Notes: generated by a model not told the origin, from the letters alone. DNA of 64,000 nucleotides from Ptychodera flava (GCF_041260155.1 NW_027248277.1:9257175-9321174), one strand, 5' to 3'. Counted from the stretch's first letter, positions 47,751 to 59,608 are shown. Program-made: numbers and translations.

Positions 47751-49668
47751 CAGGGATAGAAATACTTTTTTATTTCTTGTGGCAAAAGTTTGCCATCGGA
47801 TATGAAATCTGGTGGCAATTATGAAAAATCTGGTGGCAGTTTAACACATCATGTGATCGGTATAATACAACATTTTGTCATTGCCACATACTCATTCCAA
47901 TTTATCAATTCTTGAAAATATGGTGAGTACACGTCACAAAAAGTCAACCCATACTGCAGGCCTCGAAAAAAATTTTCAAACTTACTAACCGTGGGACACG
48001 TGAATGTCATTTTTACTTGCCCGAGAGGAAAAAGTACTTGCCCTAAATTTCTAATAACTGTTCCAGTAATTTGTAACAGAGAACAAGAGTTTGGCCATAT
48101 GAAGTGAATTCAAAGAGGGAAAAAACAGATTCAAACATGAACTACATCTTGTTAAAATGAAGGGCTATTACCAAATCTGAAATGTCGCAGAAGAAATGTG
48201 AGAATACATTAGTCTTTTCTGTAGATTTGGCCATCCAGAAAACATCTTTGAATTTGGAATTTTTCCACAACCTAATCCAAATTAAAATCTTTGCATAGGA
48301 GTAATAAGATTATGTGATTTACAATATGCATGGCTGGCTGCTGCTCTTTATTATCAAGCTGAGATCACAAACAACTGCTCTGCTAGTGTTTATCTGCCAA
48401 TGCATACGCACATGCATGTACATCTGCAACCCTTTTACCTGTTTACATGTTTGCTCACTGAGCACAGCAGTCTTTCAAAGTTTATTGATAAATGTATTCG
48501 TCAAGAGAGCTTATTCAAATTTCGTTTTCGTTACTCTTCAGTGCAGATTTGTTTTCTGTAAGTGAGAGCCGATCCCTAACAACCAAGGTCACGTAATTTG
48601 AAACTGTGTGCATCTCACGCACTACGTAGCTGCAATATGTGTCCTCCTTGGTCGACTGAGCCAGTTTCGACTACGATGTAAACTTGTACTTCTTCAACTG
48701 GGTGTTGATTTACGTTGAACAGTAAGCATTGCCGAGGTCCATGGCTTTGAATAAGTTTACATCCATTTACAAAGCACATGGTGCAATTACACTATCGCGT
48801 GAAGCCGATCGACTGTCATACGACTCATACACTTGCACAAAGAGAATGGCAACCACTGTCAAGAGCAGACCACTTTACGGCACACATACAAAACAGTGAG
48901 TTCACTCCGTGTCGTCGGAGAGAACATGTCGCAAAACTCTATTTTTACTACTTTTTGTGTTTTACAACAGCAAGAACGATTATTTTGCGATGTCGGGCGG
49001 ATTTTCAAGGGTTTTCAGAAAACACTTCTGAGAGTTGAAGGACTTACAATGATTGTAGACGTGTACAGACCTAATGAAATACGTTTTCAAGCTTGAATTG
49101 TCCAGAGCTTAGTTAATTCAACCGCTGGTGCACTTGCCCGTCGGACGGGAAGCATATTGATTTTAATTGCCCGACCGCAAAATTCACTAGCAACGGGCGT
49201 CGGGCGATAGGAATTTTTGAGCCCTGTACTGGCTAATGAATTGCAAGTATTTATTATTATTTAAATCACGCAAGCTGCAGTTTGGCTTTGTTTTCAAAAT
49301 GTCACAACATGCTTTTATCTTGTGCCGTATGACTGCATATGCGGCTATCACAGAGAACAACAACATGTCAAGTGTACAAAAGCTGCTGTCATCGATATGG
49401 AGATTAGCCAATCACAAGTTTGGATTCACGCTATGTTTTCATTCATGCCAAAATGTCGCAATTAGTTTGTTTGTTTTTTTGCTGATGAGTTTTTTCCGCC
49501 GTCAGACAATGCGTGTTCCTTCAGTGTTCCTTCATCAAGCCGTAGGATCGATGACATGATGACCCAAAATTTACTGGCAGAAAAATACCACCAGAAAAAA
49601 ATTTTGGTGGCAGATTGACAGTTTTTGGTGGCAAATGCCACCATTGCCACCGATTATTTCGAACACTG
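47751..49668. mobile_element. hAT-like element with CTGTTTA duplication, carrying an insertion
   Basis: Begins CAGGGATAGAAATA and ends, inverted, CAGTGTTCGAAATA. Both ends continue with GTGGCAA and TTTGCCA(C/T)C phrases. CTGTTTA precedes it (47744-47750) and follows it (49669-49675) exactly. The 47957-49226 element sits inside, so the original was about 640 bp. No transposase. Confidence 0.8.
47957..49226. mobile_element. Element with CAGG(C/G)CTC ends and TACTG duplication, nested in the hAT-like element
   Basis: Begins CAGGCCTCGAAAAA and ends, inverted, CAGGGCTCAAAAA. TACTG flanks it exactly on both sides (47952-47956 and 49227-49231). TTGCCCG-type phrases lie near both ends (about 48019 and 49133-49172). 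The short open frames inside (for example 48778-49096) show no known domain. Confidence 0.75.
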
Positions 49669-49675
49669 CTGTTTA

Positions 49676-50815
49676 TATTAAACCATTGTACCAACCTCCA
49701 TGATTAACTATATTCCAATACCGTACGTTCATTTGGCATACTTGAAAAGGATTCGCCAAGAACAACATCAATATAGCACGACCAAAGACAGTGAAAACTG
49801 CGAAAATTACTGAGACAACTCGTGGTATTGAAAATTACTTACCGAATTTTTAAACGATCTGTAGCTCTTCGATCAAACTATGGGTGTGTCCGTGACCGTT
49901 GTTCTTCGGGACGATATCGCGGTCTCAGAATCGGTCATCCAAGGGCCATCAACGCATCGCAAACGCTGTTTGTTGGTTTTAAATTCATAGCTAACCTTTA
50001 CGTACCCTGAGATAATGTCCTACTGTAATTTTACGCTAAACTGTACAAAAATCAGAGCGAAAAAACGGCGACGATATACTCCTCGCTCAAACGTCCTAAC
50101 GGCCTACCAGTGCATATCAGATTTAATTGCCACTTAGGATTTGACCCATGACCTCTTGGCAATCTGACCAATCATAAAGAAATCTTCACATGATCTACAA
50201 CAATCTGACCAATCATAAAGAAGTCTTCACATGATATATGACATCATCAGGCGTGATTCTAGAGTTCCGGGTTCAAAGTCTGTTCTGACCCACGCACTGT
50301 CTCCCTGCTTCAGCAAGCAGCTTTACCGAGCTCAGCTGCATGCGAGCTTGCGTTTGAAAACCAAAACGACACAAAAACATGGAATAACCTTTCTAGATCA
50401 ACACAAAACTCTACAAAAATGGCTCTGACATAGCAGTCTCGTGACTTACAAACTTTGCCCGACGATGACTTTTATCGCGCACGTCCGTATTTTGAAGCAC
50501 AGCGTGATCAATGTTGAAACTATGCGTGCATTATTATACGCTGGGAAAGCTTTACCGTACGTACGTACGTACCTCCATTCCGTACGTACGCTTTCAAGAC
50601 CTACTCCGTACTTGCAGTTCATTTAAAACCTGCGTGTGAAAAGGGGTAAGAAAACACAAAAAACAAGATATACGTTATTTTTGAGTTGCAGTTCTTTGAA
50701 AGACTAGTCTTTTCAAGGGAGATATGCACGTAAAATAAGTTCACCATACATCGATATATGATTATCCAGAGTTCATATTTTGCAAAGCCTTTTTTCTGTA
50801 GAAACAGTTACGCTG
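49676..50815. other. Rest of host transposon; possible minus-strand first-exon donor at 49843
   Basis: On the minus strand AAATTCG|GTAAGTAATT is a good donor preceded by CpG-richer sequence (about 49850-50010), which would suit a first exon. No convincing coding frame joins it. A 45-base direct duplication (CAATCTGACCAATCATAAAG twice) lies at about 50160-50240, and ACGTACGT repeats at about 50558-50590. Confidence 0.3.
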
Positions 50816-51001
50816 TCAGTGAGAACCGATCATTTGCAAAACGTACATAAAAGTCAGTGATTGATTTATTGCACCGATCAAGTCAAATGGTAGCTTTTCA
50901 CACAATTTGTTGAAAATCAAAGGTTTCCTGCTGTGCCAGCTGTAGTGTCCACTGTCAATGGATATCTCACCTAAGAATGCGTGACCAAGTGGAGTGTCCA
51001 C
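50816..51001 (-). CDS. Short unrecognised coding segment, minus strand
   Basis: An open frame reads PLGHAFLGEISIDSGHYSWH, SRKPLIFNKLCEKLPFDLIG and AINQSLTFMYVLQMIGSH to a stop at 50816. An AG lies just upstream (ACATTGAG, about 51003). Amino-acid use is protein-like, but there is no known motif. It is inside the host transposon, upstream on the same strand as the exons at 46.3-46.9 kb. Because it ends in a stop it must belong to another protein or a relic. Confidence 0.3.
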   Translation of the reverse strand: MDTPLGHAFLGEISIDSGHYSWHSRKPLIFNKLCEKLPFDLIGAINQSLTFMYVLQMIGSH

Positions 51002-51180
51002 TCAATGTTGTGGCTTATAGTGAGCAATATCTTGCTCAAACTGTGTTTATTTAAATATTTTAGCATATCTGCCACAAAAGATTTGACTGATTGTCTTTGT
51101 GTGCCTGTTAAGTGCCTCTAGTGGCACATATCGGCACATAATGAAAAAAAGTTCTGGCAGCCTTTTTTGTGTGTAGCTTA

Positions 51181-53666
51181 GGGACTGGACATAAATTACA
51201 GGGGGGGGGTGGGGCCGGTGTTTTTCGAAAAACCGCTGCGTAAAAAATAGTGACCCTTCAAAAGTTCATGCACAAAAATTAGTGACCCTCCCCCTTATCC
51301 GTGCATGAAAATAAGTGACCCTCCCCTGTTACTCAATACCCCCCCAAAAACCCGCAATGTGTTAAAGACCCCCTTCTGACTTGCTATACTTTTTAAGTCG
51401 CCCTCCCGAAAGGAAGGCAAAATGTGGCCGATATAACGCGTTGTCCAAAAAATATCAAATCATATGTGTGTTATTCATGTAAATGTACTTTTTTGAAGTG
51501 GCAGGTAAAAAGTGCATGCCTGTACAAAAATGTAATTTTTAGATTTTATCGATAATGTTGATTCACTATACATGTAGTCGACTATAAGAAAACTACGAAC
51601 GTGTATTTTCCAGTATAAAACTAGCTATATCTGTTCATATACAGATGTTTAATAACTGATATAGATATACTTGATTAGCATGGGTTGTTTACAAGTGCAC
51701 ATGTGAACAAGATATTTGATTTTGGAATTTCTGTCAAAATGTTGATCCACTATACATGGGAGTCTATGACAAAACTATACATGGGAGTCTATGACAAAAC
51801 TGTCAAAAAATTTTCAGAATTAAAAATTTGCACTATTTGTGAATATATGGACCCTGAATAATTGACATAATTGTGCTTGATTAGAAGAGGGTGGTAAAAT
51901 GTGCATCTGTGTACAATAACTTTGTTTTTGGAATTTCGCATAAAATTTTGATCCACTATACATGGGAGTCTATGACAAAACTGTAAAAAAAAATTTTCAG
52001 AATTAAAAATATGCACTATTTGTGTATATATGACCCTGAATAATTGACATAATTGTGCTTGATTAGAAGAGGGTGGTAAAATGTGCATCTGTGTACAATA
52101 ACTTTGTTTTTGGAATTTCGCATAAAATGTTGATCCACTATACATGGGAGTCTATGACAAAACTGTAAAAAAAAATTTTCAGAATTAAAAATATGCACTA
52201 TTTGTGTATATATGACCCTGAATAATTGACATAATTGTGCTTGATTAGAAGAGGGTGGTAACACGTGCATCTGTGTACAATAACTTTTTTTTGGAATTTC
52301 GCATGAAATGTGGATCCATTATACATTGTAGTCTATGAAGAAACTATGAATAATTTTTTTTAAATACAAAACTTGGCAAATCTGTGTATTTATGTATGCT
52401 TGATTATTGATATTTATGTTCTTGATTAGACTAGAGTGGTTACAAGTCCATGTGTGTGCAAGAAATTTGATTTTGGAATTTCACCGAAATATTGATTCAC
52501 TATACATGGCAGTCTATGGTGAAACCCTATGAATAATTTTTTTCCAATACAAAAATAGGTAAATCTGTGCATTTATGTACACTCAATTATTGGTACTAAT
52601 GTTCATGATTAGACTAGAGTGGTTTCAAGTCAATGGTTGTGCAAGAAATTTGATTTTGGCATATCACTTAAATGTCGATTTACTATACATGGCAGTCTAT
52701 GATGAAACTATGAATAATTTTTTTCCAATACAAAAATAGGAAAATCTGTGCATTTATGTACACTTGATTATTGGTATTAATGTTCATGATTAGACTAGAG
52801 TAGTTTCAAGTCAATGGGTGTGCAAGTAATTTGATTTTGGAATTTCACTGAAATGTCCATTCACTATACATGGCAGTCTATGATGAAACTATGAATAATT
52901 TTTTTCCAATACAAAACTTGGTAAACCTGTGCATTTATGTACATCTAATTATTAGTATTAATATTCATGATTAGACTAGAGTGGTTTCAAGTCCATGGTT
53001 GTGCAAGAAATTTGATTTTGGAATTTCACCAAAATGTTGATTCACTATACATTGTAGGCTATGAGGAAACTACAAATAACTCATAGGTTATCTGATCCTA
53101 AATTGTTATTCAAAAGTTGTTCGAGCTGAAGCTTCCAGTTGTTATTGATGACACTATGCACTATTCTGAACAGTTTGTATTCTGTCAATGTCCTCAAAAA
53201 ATTAAAAAATGTACATACAGCGATATGAACGTTTGACACTGACCTATACCCAATGTATTGTCAATGGGAGAATGATGTCAAATAAGTAATCTCCCAAATT
53301 GTTATTGAAAGAGTCATTATAGGGGACAGTTATGCACAATAGTGTTGAATAAGTAGAAATCATGACAACTTAAATCAATGTGGCTGCTTGGATCATCAAT
53401 ACATTGTTTATTATACCTCAAATTTGGGCCCGAAGGGCGCGCCGAAAATGGTAATGGCAGAAAATGAAAGTGCCAGGAGGTATTTTTTTCTTTTTCAGTA
53501 TTCCATAACGTGCACATGCAATTTCAGCTTTGATGCATGAAAAAAGGTGACCCTCCCCCATAGGCTTGCACAAAATTTTATGACCCTTCAAAAATGCTTG
53601 CGCGAAAAATGGCGACCCACCCCATAAAACACCGGCCCACCCCCCTTGTAATTTGTGTCCAGTCCC
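51181..53666. mobile_element. Non-autonomous Harbinger-like element (H2) with internal minisatellite
   Basis: The left end GGGACTGGACATAAATTACA and the inverted right end GGGACTGGACACAAATTACA differ at one base and continue through a G run to GGCCGGTG. TTA flanks it on both sides (51178-51180 and 53667-53669). Subterminal GTGACCCTCCCCC motifs occur at both ends. A GGGCCCGAAGGGCGCGCCG motif (53427-53445) also appears in variant form in H1. The middle is the 182-bp array. No transposase. Confidence 0.8.
51541..53080 (+). repeat. 182-bp tandem repeat inside H2, about 8.5 units
   Basis: The phrase TGATCCACTATACATGGGAG or a variant recurs at 51559, 51743, 51949, 52131, 52311, 52493, 52675, 52856 and 53038, a spacing of 180-184. 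The exception is one 206-base step caused by a small local duplication (51767-51799). Divergence rises towards the right. His/Pro-rich minus-strand frames over it are by-products. Confidence 0.9.
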
Positions 53667-53718
53667 TTATAAGCCGCAAGACAGTGGGACATATGCCACA
53701 AAAAAAATTTCGTAAGGG

Positions 53719-53777
53719 ATGATCCAGAAGGGAGAATTTGAATATTCTGTCTATGTATTGGGATAATATTTCTGAAT
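53719..53777 (+). pseudogene. Doublecortin-like kinase exon, right part, cut by transposon
   Basis: Directly after the transposon end, ATGATCCAGAAGGGAGAATT encodes MIQKGEFEY and then, after one extra G near 53756, YWDNISE. It is followed by a consensus donor GTAAGT at 53778. In DCLK proteins the sequence after LF(D/N/E) is IxxGxxEFxxPYWDNISxSA, so this is the continuation of the exon at 45436-45549. It ends in phase 1, and with the next exon gives NISE-S-ARDLI. The remaining C-lobe follows at 55049. Confidence 0.75.
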
Positions 53778-53860
53778 GTAAGTAGCTAGCTTTCGGACAA
53801 AATCAATAGTCAGTTTATCAACCAGTGATCACTTTTTGAATGACAACAAATATGAAAGTG

Positions 53861-54850
53861 AAGGTGTTCACCACAGTGCTGTGGTTTAAGGCCATTGTTT
53901 TCAATGGTGAGGTTGGACCTATGTACAGGGAAATGAAGGTGTTCACCACTGTGCTGTGGTTTAACCCCATTGTTTTCAATGGTGAGGTTGGATCTATGTA
54001 CAGGGAAATGAAGGTGTTCACCGCTGTGCTGTGGTTTAACCCCATCGTTTTCAATGGTGAGGTTGGACCTATACAGGGAAATGAAGGTGTTCACCACGTC
54101 CTGTGCTTTGGTATATATCTCCATTGTTTTCAATGGTGGGGTTGGACATATATACAGGGAAATGAAGGTGTTCACCACTGTGCTGTGGTTTAACCCCATT
54201 GTTTTCAATGGTGAGGTTGGACCTATGTACAGGGAAATGAAGGTGTTCACCACTGTGCTGTGGTTTAACCCCATTGTTTTCAATGGTGAGGTTGGACCTA
54301 TGTACAGGGAAATGAAGGTGTTCACCACTGTGCTGTGGTTTAACACCATTGTTTTCAATGGTGAGGTTGGACCTATGTACAGGGAAATGAAGGTGTTCAC
54401 CACTGTGCTGTGGTTTAACACCATTGTTTTCAATGGTGAGGTTGGACCTATGTACAGGGAAATGAAGGTGTTCACCACTGTGCTGTGGTTTAACACCACT
54501 GTTTTCAATGGTGAGGTTGGACCTATGTACAGGGAATTGAAGGTGTTCACCACCATGCTGTGGTTTACCTCCATTGTTTTCAATGGTGAGGTTAGACCTA
54601 TGTACAGGGAAATGAATGTGTTCACCACTGTGCTGTGGTTTAACACCATTGTTTTCAATGGTGAGGTTAGACCTATGTACAGGGAAATGAAGGTGTTCAC
54701 CACTGTGCTGTGGTTTAACACCATTGTTTTCAATGGTGAGGTTGGACCTATGTACAGGGAAATGAAGGTGTTCACCACTGTGCTGTGGTTTAACCCCATT
54801 GTTTTCAATGGTGAGGTTGGACCTATGTACAGGGAAATGAAGGTGCAGTT
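53861..54850 (+). repeat. 75-bp minisatellite, about 13 units, in the kinase intron
   Basis: Units start AAGGTGTTCACCACTGTGCT and repeat every 75 bases with small indels in units 3-4 (about 54060-54130). Each unit contains CCATTGTTTTCAATGG, a 6-bp stem with a TTTT loop. Because 75 is divisible by three and stops are absent, long frames appear on both strands (277 and 356 codons) with a 25-residue period. I treat these as by-products, not genes. Confidence 0.95.
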
Positions 54851-55048
54851 CACCAATTGTACCATATTAGTTTGTATCAATAGTTAGTTCGCAGGATCTT
54901 TGCAAAGAGAAATTAGGTAGGACCTGCATGCTTGTGTAAGAAAATTAAGATATTTTACCACTTTGCTGTAATTTTGAAATTTATTCCATCCCACAAAGGG
55001 AAGGATGACAATATGGCACTCACCTTTTTTCACCCATTCTCTTTACAG

Positions 55049-55233
55049 CGGCACGAGATCTCATCAACCATCTTCTTGTCGTAAACCGACACAAGCGCTG
55101 GAGATCGGACCAAATCCTGGAACACCCCTGGATCCAGAACAAAGGTCACTCGCGTGAGATCACCATGAACCTGGAAAAGAACTTCTCAAACCGGAAGAGT
55201 GGCAGAAGGCAAGCCGCTGAGGTCAAAGGTTAA
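55049..55233 (+). CDS. Doublecortin-like kinase, last coding exon
   Basis: Acceptor TTCTCTTTACAG. It encodes ARDLINHLLVVNRHKRWRSD then QILEHPWIQNKG, the end of the kinase C-lobe, where LLVVxxxKRxxxxQxLxHPWI is conserved. A basic tail SREITMNLEKNFSNRKSGRR...VKG follows, with a TAA stop at 55231-55233. The first two bases complete a Ser codon with the exon ending at 53777. This exon is intact and shows no decay. The best family match is DCLK3 (DLVSRLLVVDxxKR, HPWI). The tail is short compared with DCLK1. Confidence 0.8.
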
Positions 55234-58200
55234 ACCTAGGAGTACTACTGAATAGAAACACAGCAACTTTCACGGGAACTTTTTCAATTTTAAACAAGAT
55301 ATTTTACATTTTTATTATGTTCATATTATGCAAAAGCAATTTTCTTTTGTCCGTGATTAATGAAAATACCCTCTGCTGTCATAAGTAAACAAATTACCAT
55401 AAGTAAACAAATTACCATAAGATTCCCACACAAAGCTGCATATGAAATAGAGGCTGGAGTTTGTAACTTTGTATCAGATGATATCAAGTTCCCATTTTGA
55501 CAAAGGATATATCAATTGGAACTCATAGAATGATGTGAACAGAGGTGATATAAAAAGTTCAGAAAGTATCACATGCTGAAGTTATCTCTCTTACAAGCAT
55601 TACACAAAATGACTGGTTTTGTCAATTTTTGGATAACTTTTGACTGCACCATGACAGCAGCTACATTCTGCCGTCAGTGAAACAATAAACTCAAAAATTT
55701 CCCTAGTGAAACAATTCACTCAAAAATTTTCCCTATTCATTGACTGTCATGCAGATACACTTCTCTGAGAGGAGTCTGGGAAAAAATTCTACAAATAAGC
55801 CGTGACTTCTGTGAGGAATTTTATGGTGATCTGTTTATCGTCAAAAACTACTGAGTTGTGATGTAATATGCATTATCACATTCCTTTACACATCAAGTGA
55901 TAATATTTTGCAAGTTTTTGTCAGCAGATTTTACAAAGTTTCTTAAAATATAGAAAATACTTAACATCTGAACCTTTGAAATCATGATTTTTTTGAAATA
56001 TCTAAATTACAATCATTGAATTTTTCAAGTTTTCACCAGATAATCATGTGCAGACAATGTCATTCTTAAATGCAAATTGTGAGTACTCATAAGGTTTTGT
56101 AATGGTTAGTAAAATTAAATTTGAAGTTTTAATCTACAAAATCATGAACTAAAAGGGACAAAGTTTGTGTTTCTGCAAGATCGTACGATGCCTTATTAAT
56201 ATCAAATTGAAACATGAACAACATTGTTCACACGTGACACTCCAAGTTTCTGTCTGATAAAGCTTATTTTTTCTGATAATATCAACAAAGCTTTTATCTG
56301 AAGACAATGACTTTGTCCCTTTCATTGGAATGATGGAGAATCAATCAAGAATTATTTGGCAGTATGACAACCAAACATTTTAACTTGACTGAAAACCTAG
56401 TCTTCCTGAAAATCAACTCTGAGTCAAATTGAACAACAAACAATCAAGTAGACTTTCATGTTTTGTTCGACAATGAAATGTTTTTATATAAAATTTAAAT
56501 CTAGCTCAGGGATGGTTTAATTGTGCTTCGAGAACTGGGTCCACTTCCCTGACAGAAACAATTTCATTTCTTCAGAGGGCCTGAAATAGAAGTTAAAATA
56601 GGACCCCTAGGTTTGTGTTGATTTGTAAAGTTGCCCGTTGTGGACCCAGCATTCTTCAGTTTTTGCCAGTTTGTCTCCATGTCTAAATGTGTTTGTGCTG
56701 GCCCCATCATGTAGAATGTGATTCATCTCTGTTATATATAATGGAATGGTCCAGTCAGCTGACCTGTTCAGTTACTCACTGAATGGTCAATTGACATAAT
56801 GACAATTTAAGTATATGTTAATATATGCCATATTCTTGTAGTAGTTTCTACAATTGTCCTACGCACTAATTTTGCACTGATTTCCCAACCATGTCTCAGA
56901 AAAGAAGTCGTATGCACTATAACCCTCATGGAGTAAAAATGATACCACAGAAAGAGGTTGTTTCCTCACAGATTCTGATTTAATCCAGCTGTGCTTGTAG
57001 TCCTCTTTTGGGGATTATACGATTCAGAAAACTACAAACAAAAGATATTAATGCTTGTCAGATCATATGTATGCACTGAACAGTTCTGAACAGTGAATTT
57101 ACCGCTGTCACCGTGCTGGGACAATTGCATATTACACACTCTTCTTGTTATCCAGTTACTAATTAGATTTTGCAATCACGGTAAAATAAAATTAAAACTG
57201 TGTTGCTACATCCTTTTTTGTAAGAGACCGTGCATGAGAAACAAACCTATGAATTGTTTTTTTTTGGTCCTGCAACGATTTGCCATCATACTCTTATTGA
57301 AACAAACTTTTCATGTCCAAATTTTACCCCTCCTGTAGCGATATATCATTTTACTTTACTTCAACAAGGCACATGGTACGCATTGTTAGTTCATTATTAC
57401 ATACCAAGTATTATTTTGGAAGCTGTGCACCTACGACTTTGAACTTTACATTTTTGAAGTACATATAATGTAAGCTTTATACTTTTTGAAAACAGAAAGT
57501 ATCATTTGATACCTATCTAGAGGAGATTGATAGAGCAAATTATATCATGGCTTCCCCATATTGTGATGTTGTAGTTGATTCAATTTACCATTCCTGGCAC
57601 AATGGATGTAATTATAATAGAAAGATTATTTTTTTCCTCCTGTCTCAAATCATTGATATAACTTTTGCAAAATGTTCTTTGTATATAATTGTAAATTTCC
57701 TTTTAATGTCTTTGGTAAATTTTCAGTTGTAATTATAGTTTTATGTGTAGCATTTCATTGTACGTGATATTTTAAAGTGTAAATATGCAAATGTGCAAAA
57801 CATGAAGACAAGTGCAAATATTGACAGATTTGCCAGTAACAGTAATTGATATGTAGTAACCATGCAATCATAAATGTAGCAATAAAGATGATAGTAAATA
57901 AAATAATGTAAAAGAATACGCAAACAGAAAAATTAGTTTTTGAATAATTTGTAGTCTTGGCAATGTACCGTATTTTCTACAGAAAACCAATGTAGTAGTA
58001 TGGTAATAACCTTCAGTGTTTTGTACGCCGTCAAACATTTACCCAAAGTATAATAAAATATCCTGAATTTCTCAAAGAATTTGTACATTTTCTGCGGAAA
58101 GTTGGTTTCCACTGATTTTGGGTCAGTATACCGGTATATGAAACAAGCAATTTTGATATATTCAAGGTATCCCATGATAGGCAGCAGTTGTAGCCATAGT

Positions 58201-59608
58201 GACTAGGACAAAATTACCCAGAATTCACCGTGCTTTGAAATCAATTGTATTCAAAACAGTCTGGAATCATGAAAACCTTGGCAAGAATCAGATTTTGCAG
58301 TAACATCCTTTCATTATGATTTTGTTATAGTCATTTTCACTGTTTATCATGAAACCCAACATTTTTTTCTCAACTACCATTCCAATTCAGCCAACCCAGA
58401 CCTGTCAATCATCGTAGACACATCTATGTATTGGGTAAATTAATTCAGATGCCTATTCATGAGCATAAAGTGTTCTCTTCTTAACCTGTTCACCCCCAAT
58501 TGCCTGTAAACAGGTCCACACTCACGATTGATAACAATGGGTTTGGGCTAAACCATGATGGTGAAAGGGTTTAAGCACAGTGTGCTGCTGAACATAATTT
58601 GAAGTCATTTTTCTAATAAAAGGGACAGAGACAATTCAACAGTATAGGTGTCATTGACTTACAACATTACTATGAAAATTATTTTTAGTTACTGCAAAAA
58701 AACTTAATCATATGCGGAACCTGATAATCATCTTTAGATAAATCATCATCACCTTGATCTGTCAATGTAATATCTTTATGGAAATTTGAAAATTACACTT
58801 TGCATTCCAATGAATCAGTCAAGAATTGACTGTTGGGGTCAGAGTTCACAGGTCATATGATCATATGGCAATGATGGATGTATTTGTCTATGTACCGGTA
58901 CATGAAAAACAAATCATTTTGAAGTTTTTTGAACCATATTAAATATCTGTATTTTTTACTTTTAATGAAATCTTAGGGGAAAATTTACATTGTATAGCTG
59001 TCAGAGATGGAGATGTATTGAATAAATATGGACACAGTTACAAAGTATCTAAATATCTATGTGTATTGGTGTGACAGCTCCTGATGCAATATGGACACAG
59101 TTACAAAGTATCTTAATATCTACCAGTATGTGTGTATTGGTGTGACAGCTCCTGATGCAACTTGTGACACACACTCACACACAAACAGAATGAGTTCATA
59201 GTAACTACGGTACTTTACTGTAACAGAACTCTTATTTACTGTGAGAGACTGCACTGAGCACAGTCATTTTTAGAGGTATACTGTCATCTGTTCCAATTTT
59301 GCCACAGTTAACCATGGAAAACGAAAATCTAACCAATCACAGATTTTAAGCGGGTGGCCGTTTTTTAAAACAGCGCCCTCACATGGGCATTTTGAATACC
59401 AAGGAACGCCCCTTTGACCATATATGGGCATATTTAGATTACAGGTGACTGTGTACCTTTAAGCAAGACACATTATGTCAGAATTGTTGTTTACTGTACA
59501 TTCAAATATCAGCTCGTAAAGCTGACCATTGAACAAAACGTATTGCCATTTAGGTGTACAAAAGCCCAAAGCAAAAGGAAATAATTACTGCCTCAGAAAT
59601 TTTTGCCA
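55234..59608. other. Kinase 3' flank and intergenic DNA, no gene seen
   Basis: No protein-like frame. A tandem duplication of about 69 bases (ATGGACACAGTTACAAAGTA ... GACAGCTCCTGATGCAA, twice) lies at 59028-59160. The 3' end of the kinase transcript is not identifiable. Confidence 0.4.

Larger units (their letters stand above)
45550..53718. mobile_element. Transposon nest splitting the kinase exon (host element CCCTTACG)
   Basis: The left end CCCTTACGAAAAAATATGGC and the inverted right end CCCTTACGAAATTTTTTTTG share 11 identical terminal bases and a looser GGC(A)xATxTG block further in. AT (45548-45549) and AT (53719-53720) flank it. Removing it gives GAG ATG ATC CAG AAG, restoring the kinase reading LFEMIQKGEFEY. 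A 2-bp AT duplication would suit ISL2EU-type elements, which is a guess. The 8.17 kb includes later insertions at 45939, 47004, 47751 (with 47957 inside) and 51181. Minus-strand exons inside may be its own genes. Confidence 0.75.

Noticed and set aside
51789..52270. His/Pro-rich minus-strand frames of 118 and 84 codons
   Set aside because: They are translations of the 182-bp array inside H2.
53810..54887. 356-codon minus and 277-codon plus open frames as genes
   Set aside because: Both come from a stop-free 75-bp tandem repeat read in two directions. No start context or splice sites support either.
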